Source: Zetaproteobacteria bacterium
GTDB taxonomy: Bacteria; Pseudomonadota; Zetaproteobacteria; Mariprofundales; Mariprofundaceae
DNA length: 37,925 nucleotides
NCBI GenBank assembly: GCA_002746295.2
Contig: NVWS02000028.1
Span: forward strand, 1 to 37,925
Direction of reading: 5' to 3'
The stretch's first letter is position 1. Each line of letters starts with the position of its first letter. Below, one piece after another: positions 16,571 to 25,686 of the stretch. A model generated the notes under the pieces. It saw only the letters and a list, made by a program, of their open reading frames with translations. It made no database searches and was not told where the DNA came from. Made by a program: the position numbers and the translations under genes.

Positions 16571-17149
16571 CTAAGGTTCTACGGATACCTTTTCCATCAC
16601 ATCGCCTTGCTTGATTTGATCCAACACATCCAAACCTTCTGTGATTTTACCAAAAATAGTATATTGACCGTCCAAATGTGGTGTTGGTGCAAAACAAATA
16701 TAAAACTGACTGCCTGCTGAATCTTTATCTTGCGAACGCGCCATCGCCAAGGTTCCACGTTCATGGTGACGGTCATTAAATTCGGCCTTCACTTTATAAC
16801 CAGGACCACCCATACCTGTCCCATCGGGATCTCCACCTTGTGCCATAAAGCCTGCAATCACTCGGTGAAACGTAAGCCCATCATAAAACCCTTTGCCTGT
16901 CAAAGCCTTGAAATTTGCCACAGTATTGGGTGCCGTATCCGCATATAGTTCCAAAACCATATCACCATGTTTGGTTGTGATTCGAATATGATTCCCTTCT
17001 GGAATACCAGCATCACCTGCTTGAGGTGCTTTTGTAAACAAACCCATCTTACTCTCCTTACCACTTTCTTGATTCGCACATGCAGTTTGCCCTATTGCCA
17101 TACATAAGAGCAATAAAATAGCACATATATGCATACGTTTTGCAAGCAT
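16571..17149 (-). CDS. Cyclophilin-type peptidyl-prolyl isomerase, exported
   Basis: This enzyme catalyses cis-trans isomerisation of Xaa-Pro bonds and assists protein folding. The 192-residue precursor has a hydrophobic leader ending QTAC at Cys24, which could be a weak lipobox, so a periplasmic lipoprotein or secreted form is likely. The cyclophilin domain is complete: FHRVIAGFMAQGGDPDGTG with the catalytic Arg, GTLAMARSQDKDSAGSQFYI, and LDGQYTIFGKI. It begins one base into the truB stop codon (TAATG), so it is translated with truB. In many proteobacteria rpsO and pnp follow truB; here this gene takes that place, followed by a terminator. Confidence 0.92.
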   Translation of the reverse strand: MLAKRMHICAILLLLCMAIGQTACANQESGKESKMGLFTKAPQAGDAGIPEGNHIRITTKHGDMVLELYADTAPNTVANFKALTGKGFYDGLTFHRVIAGFMAQGGDPDGTGMGGPGYKVKAEFNDRHHERGTLAMARSQDKDSAGSQFYICFAPTPHLDGQYTIFGKITEGLDVLDQIKQGDVMEKVSVEP

Positions 17150-18069
17150 TATTCACTCCCTTTGCTGTTTAACATCAGGTGTTGAGCCGAAGGTAAAATA
17201 CGAATCGGATGCAGCACCTGACGATGTTGCCCAGCTTTTAAACACGCTGTTCCCAACAATATATCACCGTACATGACCACAACATCACCCGACATTTTCA
17301 TATCCATTTGAATACGCTGACCATTAAGAAAACGTTTCGTTTCATGTTCTGAAAGTTGAATATCCGAAAAATCACGCAACCATTGCCTTAACGGTAATAC
17401 CGCTGAGGCAGCATCCGCTTGCACTTGCTCCATGCTCACCATCATCGCTTCAGGCCAAGCACCCGTAGACGTTCTACGCAACATGGTCACGCAACCACCC
17501 AAGCCCAAGGCTTGCCCTATATCCCTTGCCAAAGAGCGAATATACGTTCCTTTGGAGCAATGCACATCCAAGGTCACCGTGGGAAAATCAAAACCAAGAA
17601 GTTCAATCCTGTGAATACAAATACTACGTGCTGCCAACACCACATCACCACCTTCTCTGGCAATCGCATGCGCCCGCTTACCATTCACACGAATGGCAGA
17701 GTATAAGGGAGGTACTTGTTGCTGCTCCCCCACAAATGTAGGTATCAATGTTTTTATATCATTCAAGTTGGCAGATGATTTGAAACGCTCCAATACATCG
17801 CCTTCACAATCCAAGGTATCGGTTTGATAACTTAAATCAAAGCTTACCGTATAACGTTTTTCAGCATGCAAGCCGAGTTCAGCAAAGCGTGTCGCTTCAC
17901 CCAATAAAATAGGTAACATCCCCGTTGCCAAAGGGTCTAGGGTTCCGCCATGCCCTGCCTTGATGCGTTTTTTTCCAGCTTTAGAAAACAAACGCATCAT
18001 TTCATTGACAGCTCGTCGTGATGTCCATCCCAGTGGTTTATCTAAAAACACAACACCCGATACACTCAT
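17149..18069 (-). CDS. truB: tRNA pseudouridine(55) synthase
   Basis: TruB makes pseudouridine 55 in the T-loop of nearly all tRNAs and also acts as a tRNA chaperone. The 306-residue protein has the N-terminal GVVFLDKPLGWTSRRAVNE, the catalytic-Asp motif KAGHGGTLDPLATGMLPI, PPLYSAIRVNGKRAHAIARE and SKGTYIRSLARDIG. It retains a C-terminal PUA-like extension of about 70 residues. The ATG at 18069 overlaps the nrnA stop as ATGA; an ATG four codons upstream is possible but would enlarge the overlap. It sits between nrnA and the cyclophilin gene in the translation operon. Confidence 0.96.
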   Translation of the reverse strand: MSVSGVVFLDKPLGWTSRRAVNEMMRLFSKAGKKRIKAGHGGTLDPLATGMLPILLGEATRFAELGLHAEKRYTVSFDLSYQTDTLDCEGDVLERFKSSANLNDIKTLIPTFVGEQQQVPPLYSAIRVNGKRAHAIAREGGDVVLAARSICIHRIELLGFDFPTVTLDVHCSKGTYIRSLARDIGQALGLGGCVTMLRRTSTGAWPEAMMVSMEQVQADAASAVLPLRQWLRDFSDIQLSEHETKRFLNGQRIQMDMKMSGDVVVMYGDILLGTACLKAGQHRQVLHPIRILPSAQHLMLNSKGSE

Positions 18070-19052
18070 GTCTGTAAACATACACTCACAGCATCAAAGA
18101 CTTGCGTGCTTACCTGTTCAAGTGAGCCGTTTAAAGAACAACCTGAAGCATATTTATGACCACCGCCTCCCAATGAGGCTGCCAATGCACCGACATCATA
18201 CGGGTATTGTCCGCGTAAACTTAGTTTCCATATATTGGGTGATTCTTCACGCAAAAACACCGCCACACAGACACCTGCAATACTGCGGGCATAATCAATA
18301 AATCCCTCACTATCTTCCGCGCCCATGCCTGTTTTTTCATACATCACATAAGGCACAGAAATCCATGCCGAGCAGCCATGGTGTTTTACGTCCAAAGAAT
18401 CCAAGGCATACTTTAATAAATCAAAACGTTGTTTGGGAAAGTTTTGATAAATTTCACGTGATGCCTGCTCTGTAGAAGCTCCTGCTTCTAAAAGATTAGC
18501 AACCATGCGGTGCGTATCTGCGGTAACAGTACTCAAACGAAAACTCGCTGTATCGGTTAAAACAGCCGCATAAATGGGCGATGCCATCGCTTCATTGAAG
18601 GATAAATCATAACTCTGAATCAAATCGTACACCATTGCACCCGTGGCACAGTAACGCGCATCCACGACATTGATGTCACCATACAGTGTATTACTCGCAT
18701 GATGGTCAATATTAATCAATGTTTTGCCTTCAACATAAGAAGAAAGCATACCCAAGCGAGAAAATGCTCCCGCATCGACGGCCACAATGGTATCGCAACC
18801 ATCCAATGCAGAAAAATCTTCACCATGCGTAATCAGCTCTGAACCCTGTAAGTAACGACAAATACGTGGAACAGGATCAATATTATGCATCACGACATCA
18901 AAACCTTTCGATGTAAAAGCATGATACAACGCAATTTGTGAACCTATGGTATCACTATCAGGACTCACATGTGCAATGACATGAATTTTATTTGCCACAC
19001 ACAAAGCATCTTTCACAGTTTGCCAGTTCACATCTTCATAAAGGAACTTCAA
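18066..19052 (-). CDS. nrnA: DHH-family nanoRNase/pAp phosphatase
   Basis: NrnA degrades very short RNA oligonucleotides and can dephosphorylate 3'-phosphoadenosine 5'-phosphate. The 328-residue protein shows the RecJ-like DHH phosphoesterase motifs: HVSPDSDTIGSQIAL, VAVDAGAFSRLG and NIDHHASN, and the C-terminal DHHA1 motif GGGGHKYASGC. The start is TTG, placed inside the rbfA stop as TTGA (4-nt overlap); the next in-frame start would cut into the first motif. The position between rbfA and truB is common in Firmicutes and some proteobacterial lineages, and a DHH NrnA often replaces Orn. Whether this organism also has Orn cannot be seen here. Confidence 0.93.
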   Translation of the reverse strand: MKFLYEDVNWQTVKDALCVANKIHVIAHVSPDSDTIGSQIALYHAFTSKGFDVVMHNIDPVPRICRYLQGSELITHGEDFSALDGCDTIVAVDAGAFSRLGMLSSYVEGKTLINIDHHASNTLYGDINVVDARYCATGAMVYDLIQSYDLSFNEAMASPIYAAVLTDTASFRLSTVTADTHRMVANLLEAGASTEQASREIYQNFPKQRFDLLKYALDSLDVKHHGCSAWISVPYVMYEKTGMGAEDSEGFIDYARSIAGVCVAVFLREESPNIWKLSLRGQYPYDVGALAASLGGGGHKYASGCSLNGSLEQVSTQVFDAVSVCLQT

Positions 19053-19399
19053 GCGCGATGCAACTTATTCAAAAGTTCAACCATATCATTGCCTTGATCC
19101 AAATTACTATCCCAAGAAAATTTCAAATGAGGTATACGCTTACGTTGCATGGCACGGCGCAATTCATATTCAAAATGCGAGGCAAGACGCATCAAGCGTT
19201 CCGTTACCAAGTCTGCTTCTTCACGCTTCATACCATGCACTTTAATCACTGCACTTTGATTATCACGCGATACATCCACCGAAGTAATGACCGTGCCTAA
19301 AAGGCACGGATCATTGATGTCACGTTGTAACAACGTCGTCAGAAGATGTTGTATATCGGACTCCATCCGATGCTTGGATGGCTTTTTGAAACTTTTCAT
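19049..19399 (-). CDS. rbfA: 30S ribosome-binding factor A
   Basis: RbfA is a small KH-fold protein that helps mature the 5' end of 16S rRNA and late 30S assembly. The 116-residue length is normal. Recognisable segments are RMESDIQHLLTTLLQRDIND, ITSVDVSRDNQSAVIKVHG and the helix HFEYELRRAMQRKRIPHLKF followed by DSNLDQGNDMVELLNKL. It starts 6 nt after infB and overlaps nrnA by 4 nt, the standard infB-rbfA order. Confidence 0.96.
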   Translation of the reverse strand: MKSFKKPSKHRMESDIQHLLTTLLQRDINDPCLLGTVITSVDVSRDNQSAVIKVHGMKREEADLVTERLMRLASHFEYELRRAMQRKRIPHLKFSWDSNLDQGNDMVELLNKLHRA

Positions 19400-19405
19400 C
19401 AGCAG

Positions 19406-22400
19406 TTATAGTGTCGCAGCGATTTCTTCAATGATGTAAAATTCAAAGGTATCACCTTCTTTCACATCATTGAATTTCTCAACACCAATACCACATTCAT
19501 AACCTGATTTCACTTCTTTCACATCATCTTTAAAGCGACGCAAAGAAGCCAACTCACCATCATGAATCAAGACATTATCACGCAATACACGCACTTTCGA
19601 TGCACGCATCACATAACCTTCGGTGACATAAGCACCAGCAATCGCACCGATTTTCGGTACAGTAATCACTTGGCGAACTTCGGCTTCACCCGTCACTTTC
19701 TCAACTTGATCAGGTGATAATTCGCCTGCCATCGCAGCTCTCACATCATCAATCGCATCATAAATCACTTTATAAAAACGAACATCAATCTTGTGATCCG
19801 AAGCCAAACGCTTGGCCTTAGTTTCAGGGCGAACATTAAAACCAATCATCATGGCACTGGATGCTTGTGCCAACATAACATCCGATTCCGTAATCGCACC
19901 AATGCCTTTATGGACAATTTTCACCTTGACTTCATCGGTACCCAATTTCACCAAAGATTCAGCCATCGCATCCACAGAACCCGATACATCACCCTTAATA
20001 ATCACAGGCACTTCTGCCATATCACTCTTCACGGCTGCAAATAAATCATCAAAACTAGCACGTTTGGTGGATGCTTCTTTCAACTGACGGGCTTGTTCTT
20101 TACGATAGGATATAATATCACGTGCCTGACGGTCATTCTTCACAGAAACAATTTTAGCACCCGCTTCAGGAACCGATTCTAGCCCCAACAACTCAAACGG
20201 AACCGAAGGACCTGCTGTACGATGTTGTACGGCATTTTCATCGACAATCGCACGAATACGACCTGTTACAGTGCCAACAACGACAATATCACCCTTCTTA
20301 AAGGTACCATTTTGTACCAATACAGTCGCCACAGGACCACGACCACGATCCAAGCGTGATTCAACCACCACACCACGACCCACACCTTCAGGGTTGGCAC
20401 GTAATTCCAAAATTTCTGTTTGCAAGGCCAACATTTCTAACAAGTCATCCAAGCCTTGTCCTGTATGGGCAGAGACTTCAACAAAGATGGTATCTCCCCC
20501 CCACTCTTCAGGAAGAATACCATGCTCGGATAATTGACGTTTTACATTTTCAGGATTGGCACCATCTTTATCCATTTTATTGATGGCAACAATAATGGGT
20601 ACACCCGCAGATTTCGCATGGTTCAATGCTTCCACAGTTTGCGGCATCACACCATCATCGGCTGCGACCACAAGGACGGCCACATCGGTCAATTTTGCAC
20701 CACGAGCACGCAAACTGGTAAAGGCTTCATGACCTGGTGTATCGACAAAAACAACCCGTTCACCACCCGTTAGTTTCACCATATAAGCACCAATATGTTG
20801 GGTGATACCACCTGCTTCACCAGCCGCAACCGTGGCTTTCCGCAATGCATCAAGAATCGATGTTTTACCATGATCCACATGTCCCATAACCACAACAACA
20901 GGTGGACGTGGTGTTAATAATTCTTCATCCACACCTGTTTCTTCTACCAGAATATCTTCAACTGCCGCTTCATTGATGACTTTGGCTTTATGACCAAATT
21001 CTTCCACCACAAGCATGGCAGTATCACTGTCAAGATTATCATTGGATGTCACGATTGTGCCCATATTCATCAATTGTTTGACGACTTCAATGGTCTTGAT
21101 CGCCATGCGACTTGCCAATTCTGACACGATAATTGGATTGGTAATTTCAACTTCACGAACAACAAAGTTTTCATCATCCTTGGTGATGTTTTTCTTCATA
21201 AAACGACGGCGGTCACCCTTCGCCAAACGTGCCATGCGTTCTTCTTGTTGCGGTGTCAATACTTCATGGCGCTTGCTAGAGTAAGAACGACGTGCCGCTT
21301 TTTCAGCAGGTGTTAAACGACGTTGGGTTTGGCGTTGTTGACCTGGACCACCAGCAAAACGACGTTTGACTGCTGTCGGTGCTGTCACAGGTTCTGTCGG
21401 CCCTACACCAATGTTTGGTGTGGTACGACGCGCACCCATTGCTTGCCCTGGACGCTGTTGTGCGCCTGCGGCTTGTCCTGGACGACGGTTGTTACGCGCC
21501 GCATTCTCACGACGACGATCATTCCGTTCTTTGGTGATTTTTGCTTCTATCTGTTTGATAGAAGACTTGGGGGCTTTAGCAGCCGCAATTTGTGCAGGTG
21601 TTAAGCCTTTACGAATGGTTGTGCGCGGACCTGTCGTTGTACGCCCTTGCTGACCTCCAGGACGATTCGGGTTCGGACGCTGTCCTAGGCGATTCGGGTT
21701 CGGACGCTGTCCTAGGCGATTCGGATTCGGACGTTGCTGCCCTGCTGGGCGATTCGGGTTCGGACGCTGTTGCCCTGCTGGACGGTTTGGGTTTGGACGT
21801 TGTTGCCCTGCTGGACGATTTGGATTTGGACGTTGTTGACCTGCGGCGAGGCGATTCGGGTTCGGACGCTGTTGACCTGCTGGACGGTTTGGGTTTGGTC
21901 GAGGTTGATTCACACCCGATGTACTGCGTGCAGCCAAACGTTTTGTTTTTTCTTCCATCACCAATTTCTCAGCATCTTGTTTTTTCTTTTCCAAGGCTTG
22001 AGCTGCCATTTGTGCTGGTGATAATTTACTACGGGCAGGTGCTGGTGACGTTTTTTTCACAGCAACCTTGGTCGCACCCATAGGTTTCTTAACAATAGGC
22101 GGTTTCGGAGTTTGGCTTGGTTTGGCTTTGACGACTTCAGCCTTCTTCTGCACCTCATTTTTTTGCACCACTTCAACTTTCTTTGCTGCTTCAGCCTTCA
22201 CAGCTTCTTTCACCACAGTTGTTGGCGCAGACGTATCGACAGTAGCCTGTTTTAAGGAAAGTGTGGATTCTCCTGAAGTATTGGATGCTTGGGCGGCGGC
22301 GCTAGGCTTTGAACGACGACGACGTACTGCAACCTGAACGGTATGACCCCGACCATCGGATGTTGAGCTGCGTCCTGCACCTGAGCGAGGAGACAATGTC

Positions 22401-22582
22401 TTGCCTGAACCTGTAGCAGAATCGGATTGACTCATTGCCGCCTTGATGCGACGACTATCGTCATCATTTAACATTGCTGTTGGACTATTTACAGCCACAC
22501 CGCAACGGGAAGCAGCTTTTTTAATCTCTGCTACTTCTACTTTTAGTTCTTTTGCTAATTCGAGCACGCGTTTATTCGCCAT
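19406..22582 (-). CDS. infB: Translation initiation factor IF-2
   Basis: IF-2 is the GTPase that brings initiator tRNA to the 30S subunit. The 1058-residue protein is longer than the E. coli form because of its linker. Residues 1-50 are an IF2-N domain ([19 protein letters not shown]). A basic Ala/Lys/Pro-rich linker follows, with eight tandem RPNPNR-type units at about 225-310. A second IF2-N domain is at about 475-525. The G domain has [24 protein letters not shown] and SAHTGQG, followed by domain II, domain III and the C-terminal tRNA-binding domain. It starts with ATG inside the ylxR stop region (11-nt overlap) with AAGGT upstream. The linker repeat is unusual; the rest is typical. Confidence 0.98.
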   Translation of the reverse strand: MANKRVLELAKELKVEVAEIKKAASRCGVAVNSPTAMLNDDDSRRIKAAMSQSDSATGSGKTLSPRSGAGRSSTSDGRGHTVQVAVRRRRSKPSAAAQASNTSGESTLSLKQATVDTSAPTTVVKEAVKAEAAKKVEVVQKNEVQKKAEVVKAKPSQTPKPPIVKKPMGATKVAVKKTSPAPARSKLSPAQMAAQALEKKKQDAEKLVMEEKTKRLAARSTSGVNQPRPNPNRPAGQQRPNPNRLAAGQQRPNPNRPAGQQRPNPNRPAGQQRPNPNRPAGQQRPNPNRLGQRPNPNRLGQRPNPNRPGGQQGRTTTGPRTTIRKGLTPAQIAAAKAPKSSIKQIEAKITKERNDRRRENAARNNRRPGQAAGAQQRPGQAMGARRTTPNIGVGPTEPVTAPTAVKRRFAGGPGQQRQTQRRLTPAEKAARRSYSSKRHEVLTPQQEERMARLAKGDRRRFMKKNITKDDENFVVREVEITNPIIVSELASRMAIKTIEVVKQLMNMGTIVTSNDNLDSDTAMLVVEEFGHKAKVINEAAVEDILVEETGVDEELLTPRPPVVVVMGHVDHGKTSILDALRKATVAAGEAGGITQHIGAYMVKLTGGERVVFVDTPGHEAFTSLRARGAKLTDVAVLVVAADDGVMPQTVEALNHAKSAGVPIIVAINKMDKDGANPENVKRQLSEHGILPEEWGGDTIFVEVSAHTGQGLDDLLEMLALQTEILELRANPEGVGRGVVVESRLDRGRGPVATVLVQNGTFKKGDIVVVGTVTGRIRAIVDENAVQHRTAGPSVPFELLGLESVPEAGAKIVSVKNDRQARDIISYRKEQARQLKEASTKRASFDDLFAAVKSDMAEVPVIIKGDVSGSVDAMAESLVKLGTDEVKVKIVHKGIGAITESDVMLAQASSAMMIGFNVRPETKAKRLASDHKIDVRFYKVIYDAIDDVRAAMAGELSPDQVEKVTGEAEVRQVITVPKIGAIAGAYVTEGYVMRASKVRVLRDNVLIHDGELASLRRFKDDVKEVKSGYECGIGVEKFNDVKEGDTFEFYIIEEIAATL
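21655..21910 (-). repeat. In-frame minisatellite in infB (eight RPNPNR units)
   Basis: The minus strand encodes eight consecutive units beginning RPNPNR and continuing PAGQQ, LAAGQQ, LGQ or PGGQQ. Units differ in length by whole codons (9-12 codons), so copy-number changes keep the frame. It lies in the disordered linker ahead of the second IF2-N domain. Confidence 0.9.
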
Positions 22583-23168
22583 CGCTTACCTTACATCCTT
22601 TTAAATGCCCGTGCCAAACACACCATTGTTGCAGCTTTTCTGTTTGTCGAGAAACAGGTAAAGTCACCACAGACACTTTCTCACGTTGAAAAACACGCAT
22701 CAGCCAAGCTTCAGACACATCATTCAACGGTATAGTTTTTAATCCCAACTCTTGACGCTTTTCAACGGCACTCATGACTTGCCTTTGCAAAGCTTGCCCC
22801 GATTTATTGACCAAGATCAATAAGAGCGGCGCATTCTTCCACATTTGATGCATCACTGCATCCCTTCCCACACTTGCCAATGATTTTAAACGTATCATTT
22901 GACCCAAAACAGCCTGTTCTATGGTTGCATTCAGACGTTTTTCAAGCCCAGACCATTGTGGCAATGAAATATGACATTTGCGATACAACACACCCAAACG
23001 TTTATCACTCATCCCAGAAAAACACCCGCCCCGCATACATAAATATGAACCACGACCGGGTGCTTTTTGCAATATATCGGGCCATAACAAACCCAAATCA
23101 TCCACAACCAAACGCAACATCTGGCTTTTATCCATTTTTTGACGACATGCAAAGCACGTCCTCTCCAT
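22572..23168 (-). CDS. YlxR (DUF448) RNA-binding protein with L7Ae-like C-terminal region
   Basis: Residues 1-85 match the YlxR/DUF448 family: MERTCFACRQKMDKSQMLRL near the N-terminus, then APGRGSYLCMRGGCF, a helix with the cysteines expected of the family, and KRLGVLYRKC. YlxR (RnpM) binds RNA and modulates RNase P in Firmicutes. The remaining residues, with LLILVNKSGQALQRQVMSAV and AWLMRVFQREKVSVVTLPVS, look like a degenerate L7Ae/YlxQ-type RNA-binding domain; such fusions are known between nusA and infB. The ATG at 23168 lies 20 nt after the nusA stop with AAGG upstream; a GTG at 23213 would overlap nusA. The L7Ae assignment is less certain than the YlxR one. Confidence 0.85.
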   Translation of the reverse strand: MERTCFACRQKMDKSQMLRLVVDDLGLLWPDILQKAPGRGSYLCMRGGCFSGMSDKRLGVLYRKCHISLPQWSGLEKRLNATIEQAVLGQMIRLKSLASVGRDAVMHQMWKNAPLLLILVNKSGQALQRQVMSAVEKRQELGLKTIPLNDVSEAWLMRVFQREKVSVVTLPVSRQTEKLQQWCVWHGHLKGCKVSDGE

Positions 23169-23187
23169 GTTGCGTTTAACCTTTATA

Positions 23188-24648
23188 TCAGGCAAACCAG
23201 CCACAAGCCTCACGGGCTGCGATAATTAAATCTTCGGGTTTTTCAAGACCTTCAATGCCTTGCATATCAGCCAAAGAAGCATCAGCCAAAGCTTCCGCAG
23301 TTAACACTTTTCTTTCTGCCAATTGTGATGCAATTTCACGTGTCATATTGGGCAAATCCAACAATGACACTTCATCCTCATCCTTTTTGGCAGCTTGTAA
23401 GGCTTGATCCAACAAACTATTACGCGCACGTTTTTGAATTTCTTGCGCCAAGGTTTCATCCAGCCCCTCAACCACTTGCAAATCTGATATTTCACAATAC
23501 GCCAAATCATCCAGTGATAAAAACCCTTCAGCTACCAGTAAATTGGCAAAATCTTCATCCACATCCAAACTCGAAATAAATGATTCTTTGGCTGACGTTG
23601 TTTCTTCTGCACGTTTTTCAGCTTCTTGCCCTGTTGTCATCAATTCAATATGCCAGCCTGTTAATTCAGAAGCCAAACGCACATTCTGCCCGCGTTTACC
23701 AATGGCAATCGCCAAGTTTTCTTCATTCACAGCCACTTCAATGGTGTTGTTTTCTTCATCCACCAAAACACGTTCAATTTCAGCAGGTGACAATGCATTG
23801 ACCACAAATTCTGCTGGGTTTTCTGTCCATTCAATAATATCCACACGTTCACCGTGCAATTCATTGACAATCGCTTGCACGCGCGCACCACGCATACCTA
23901 CACAAGCACCCACAGGATCAATGCCAGGCTCCATTGAAATCACAGCGATTTTACTGCGTGAACCCGGATCACGCGAAATTGCCTGAATGGTGACCAAATT
24001 ATCTTGAATTTCAGGCACTTCCTGTTCAAAAAGCTTCAACACCATACCCGCATCTGCACGGGATACAAACACCAATGCACCTTTGGGTTGATTACGAACT
24101 TCTCGCAAATAAGCGCGCACACGATCACCTTGACGATATGACTCACGCGGCAATAAATCTTCACGGTACATGACTGCTTCACCACGACCCAAATCAACAT
24201 ACACATTGCCACGTTCCACCCGCTTGACAATACCCGTAATAATTTCACCCACACGCGGTTCATATTCTGCCACCACGCGGTTCCGCTCAGCTTCACGGAT
24301 TTTTTGATTGATGACTTGCTTGGCAGTTTGTGCTGCGATGCGACCCAACTCAATCGGTGCCAAAGCCTCACGAAATTCCGTGCCAATTTCAGCATCAGCT
24401 TGCATTTCCACAGCTTCTGCCAACGTTAATTCATTTTCCTCATCTTCAACTTCTTCCACAACTGTACGAACATGAAATAAACCAATCTCACCTGATGCTT
24501 GATCCATCTTAGCATCCAATGTTTTATGACTATAAGTACGACGAGCAGCAGTCTTAATGGCTTGTTCCATCGCATCAATAACAAGCTCACGATCCACTGA
24601 CTTCTCACGTGCAACCGCATCAGCAACCTGCATCATATCAACACCCAT
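23188..24648 (-). CDS. nusA: Transcription termination/antitermination factor NusA
   Basis: NusA binds RNA polymerase and nascent RNA, and affects pausing, termination and rRNA antitermination. The 486-residue protein has the N-terminal RNAP-binding domain (VADAVAREKSVDRELVIDAM), the S1 domain (GEIITGIVKRVERGNVYVDLG), two KH domains (DPVGACVGMRGARVQAIVNE and IAIGKRGQNVRLASELTGW) and two C-terminal helix-hairpin-helix acidic repeats. The ATG at 24648 is preceded by GCGAGG at good spacing; a TTG three codons upstream is less likely. It follows rimP by 28 nt. Confidence 0.97.
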   Translation of the reverse strand: MGVDMMQVADAVAREKSVDRELVIDAMEQAIKTAARRTYSHKTLDAKMDQASGEIGLFHVRTVVEEVEDEENELTLAEAVEMQADAEIGTEFREALAPIELGRIAAQTAKQVINQKIREAERNRVVAEYEPRVGEIITGIVKRVERGNVYVDLGRGEAVMYREDLLPRESYRQGDRVRAYLREVRNQPKGALVFVSRADAGMVLKLFEQEVPEIQDNLVTIQAISRDPGSRSKIAVISMEPGIDPVGACVGMRGARVQAIVNELHGERVDIIEWTENPAEFVVNALSPAEIERVLVDEENNTIEVAVNEENLAIAIGKRGQNVRLASELTGWHIELMTTGQEAEKRAEETTSAKESFISSLDVDEDFANLLVAEGFLSLDDLAYCEISDLQVVEGLDETLAQEIQKRARNSLLDQALQAAKKDEDEVSLLDLPNMTREIASQLAERKVLTAEALADASLADMQGIEGLEKPEDLIIAAREACGWFA

Positions 24649-24676
24649 TGTTATCAACCTCGCTAAGAATCATCTC

Positions 24677-25150
24677 TTATTTTTTCTTCTGTGCTTTGGA
24701 AATAGCTTTCCAGTTAATCGCTCGCGTGACTTTCACCACATCCTTCACCCCAAAGCGATGCACCACACCTTTCTCATCACGCACAGAAAAAGCATCACCA
24801 TCCAGACCAAGGTTTTCACCTTCAATGGCAGGTGGATTCTCTTGCACAATCTTCAGCCAGTCACCCAAATAACGATCAAAATCAGCTTGATTCTGTAAAT
24901 GCCAGTCAAACCCTGGCGTGGTCACTTCCAAATGATACTTTCCCACCACCACATCTTCGACATCCATTTGTAAACTTAAACCGCGACTGATACGCACCAA
25001 TTCATCGGATGACACACCACCGCGACGATCGACGATAACTTTCACCAAACGGCTACGTGATCCACCATCCATCACCACATTCAGAATTTCAATGGACAAT
25101 TCATTGGCAATTGGTGTTGCAAGTTGTTGAACTTGATCTTCTAGGCTCAT
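24677..25150 (-). CDS. rimP: Ribosome maturation factor RimP
   Basis: RimP is needed for 30S assembly around uS12 and uS19. The 157-residue protein has the N-terminal alpha/beta domain (LVKVIVDRRGGVSSDELVRISRGL), the conserved YHLEVTTPGFDWHL and the SH3-like C-terminal domain (GVKDVVKVTRAINW). In E. coli the same operon head is under NusA feedback control. The ATG has GGGG seven bases upstream. The gene follows a hairpin leader with a U-run, described separately. Confidence 0.96.
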   Translation of the reverse strand: MSLEDQVQQLATPIANELSIEILNVVMDGGSRSRLVKVIVDRRGGVSSDELVRISRGLSLQMDVEDVVVGKYHLEVTTPGFDWHLQNQADFDRYLGDWLKIVQENPPAIEGENLGLDGDAFSVRDEKGVVHRFGVKDVVKVTRAINWKAISKAQKKK

Positions 25151-25167
25151 TCACTACCCCATAAAAC

Positions 25168-25225
25168 AAAAAAAAGCGAGCCTCGGCTCACTTTCACGGC
25201 GGCGAACCATAGGGTTCAGCCCCGC
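25168..25225 (-). promoter_or_regulatory. Two-hairpin leader with terminator ahead of rimP
   Basis: Read on the minus strand, a first hairpin (25225 to 25199) has an outer GCGG/CCGC stem and an inner GAACC/GGTTC stem with a 4-nt loop. A second hairpin, GTGAGC and GCTCGC around a short loop (25192 to 25175), leads straight into eight U. The rimP start codon is 18 nt further on. GGGG-CTGAACCC can alternatively pair within itself (GGG/CCC), competing with the inner GAACC/GGTTC stem. It is either a double terminator for the preceding lipoprotein genes or an attenuator controlling the rimP-nusA-infB operon. Confidence 0.6.
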
Positions 25226-25266
25226 AACTTGCAAGATTTATCCCAAAACCTACCATTGTTTTAGAT

Positions 25267-25686
25267 TTATAGCCCTGCTGTCACTTTCCAAACATCGCCT
25301 TTTTTCTGCAACATCAATTGCTCTCGACGTGTCATCACACGCCACTGACCATCGGCATACGCCTTGAGTGTATAGCTTTGTTCACATTCCGCATGACCAT
25401 GCGGTAACACACGAACCGTACGATCATGTGTTACCATCTCAATTTTATCAAAGGTTTGAAATAGGTGCTGCACATCATCAACCACCTTGTTCTTATCACG
25501 TCCTAAAGCAATATAATCATTGGCAATCAATGCTGCGTAATGTTGTATGTTTTTTTCATGCATGGCTTGACTGCGTTGATTCAACACCTGTTCAACCGCC
25601 TCATGTTCATTGGCTGAACAGCCCACGAACATAGCCATGAAAAAAGCATAAAGGCTAAAGCGAAGCAGCTTTTTCACTCCAGCCAC
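25267..25686 (-). CDS. NTF2-like (SnoaL/DUF4440-type) small lipoprotein
   Basis: This 139-residue protein has a hydrophobic leader ending FVGC at Cys23, so it is probably an envelope lipoprotein. The mature part resembles the NTF2-like fold: EAVEQVLNQRSQAMHEKN, HYAALIANDYIALGRDK, a central helix with VDDVQHLFQTF, then strands through EQSYTLKAY, WRVMTRREQLMLQK and DVWKVTAGL. NTF2-like folds serve as enzymes or binding modules; no catalytic set is evident. The GTG start overlaps the bamD end by 32 nt; a second GTG at 25677 is possible. It ends upstream of the rimP leader. Confidence 0.7.
   Translation of the reverse strand: MAGVKKLLRFSLYAFFMAMFVGCSANEHEAVEQVLNQRSQAMHEKNIQHYAALIANDYIALGRDKNKVVDDVQHLFQTFDKIEMVTHDRTVRVLPHGHAECEQSYTLKAYADGQWRVMTRREQLMLQKKGDVWKVTAGL

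Noticed and set aside
21655-21910. Possible CRISPR-like array
   Set aside because: Units are contiguous and in frame with infB, with no unique spacers; it is a coding minisatellite.
21592-22083. Plus-strand open frame with repeated Asp-Ser-Gly-type units opposite infB
   Set aside because: It is the antisense of the infB PNPNR repeat; periodicity alone keeps it open, and infB is certain on the other strand.
24036-24395. Minus-strand alternative-frame open reading frame inside nusA
   Set aside because: It overlaps the S1/KH coding region of nusA in another frame and has no recognisable features.
25168-25240. Possible tRNA upstream of rimP (as metY in E. coli)
   Set aside because: No cloverleaf, no TTCGA-type T-loop at the right spacing and no CCA end; only two hairpins and a U-run are seen.
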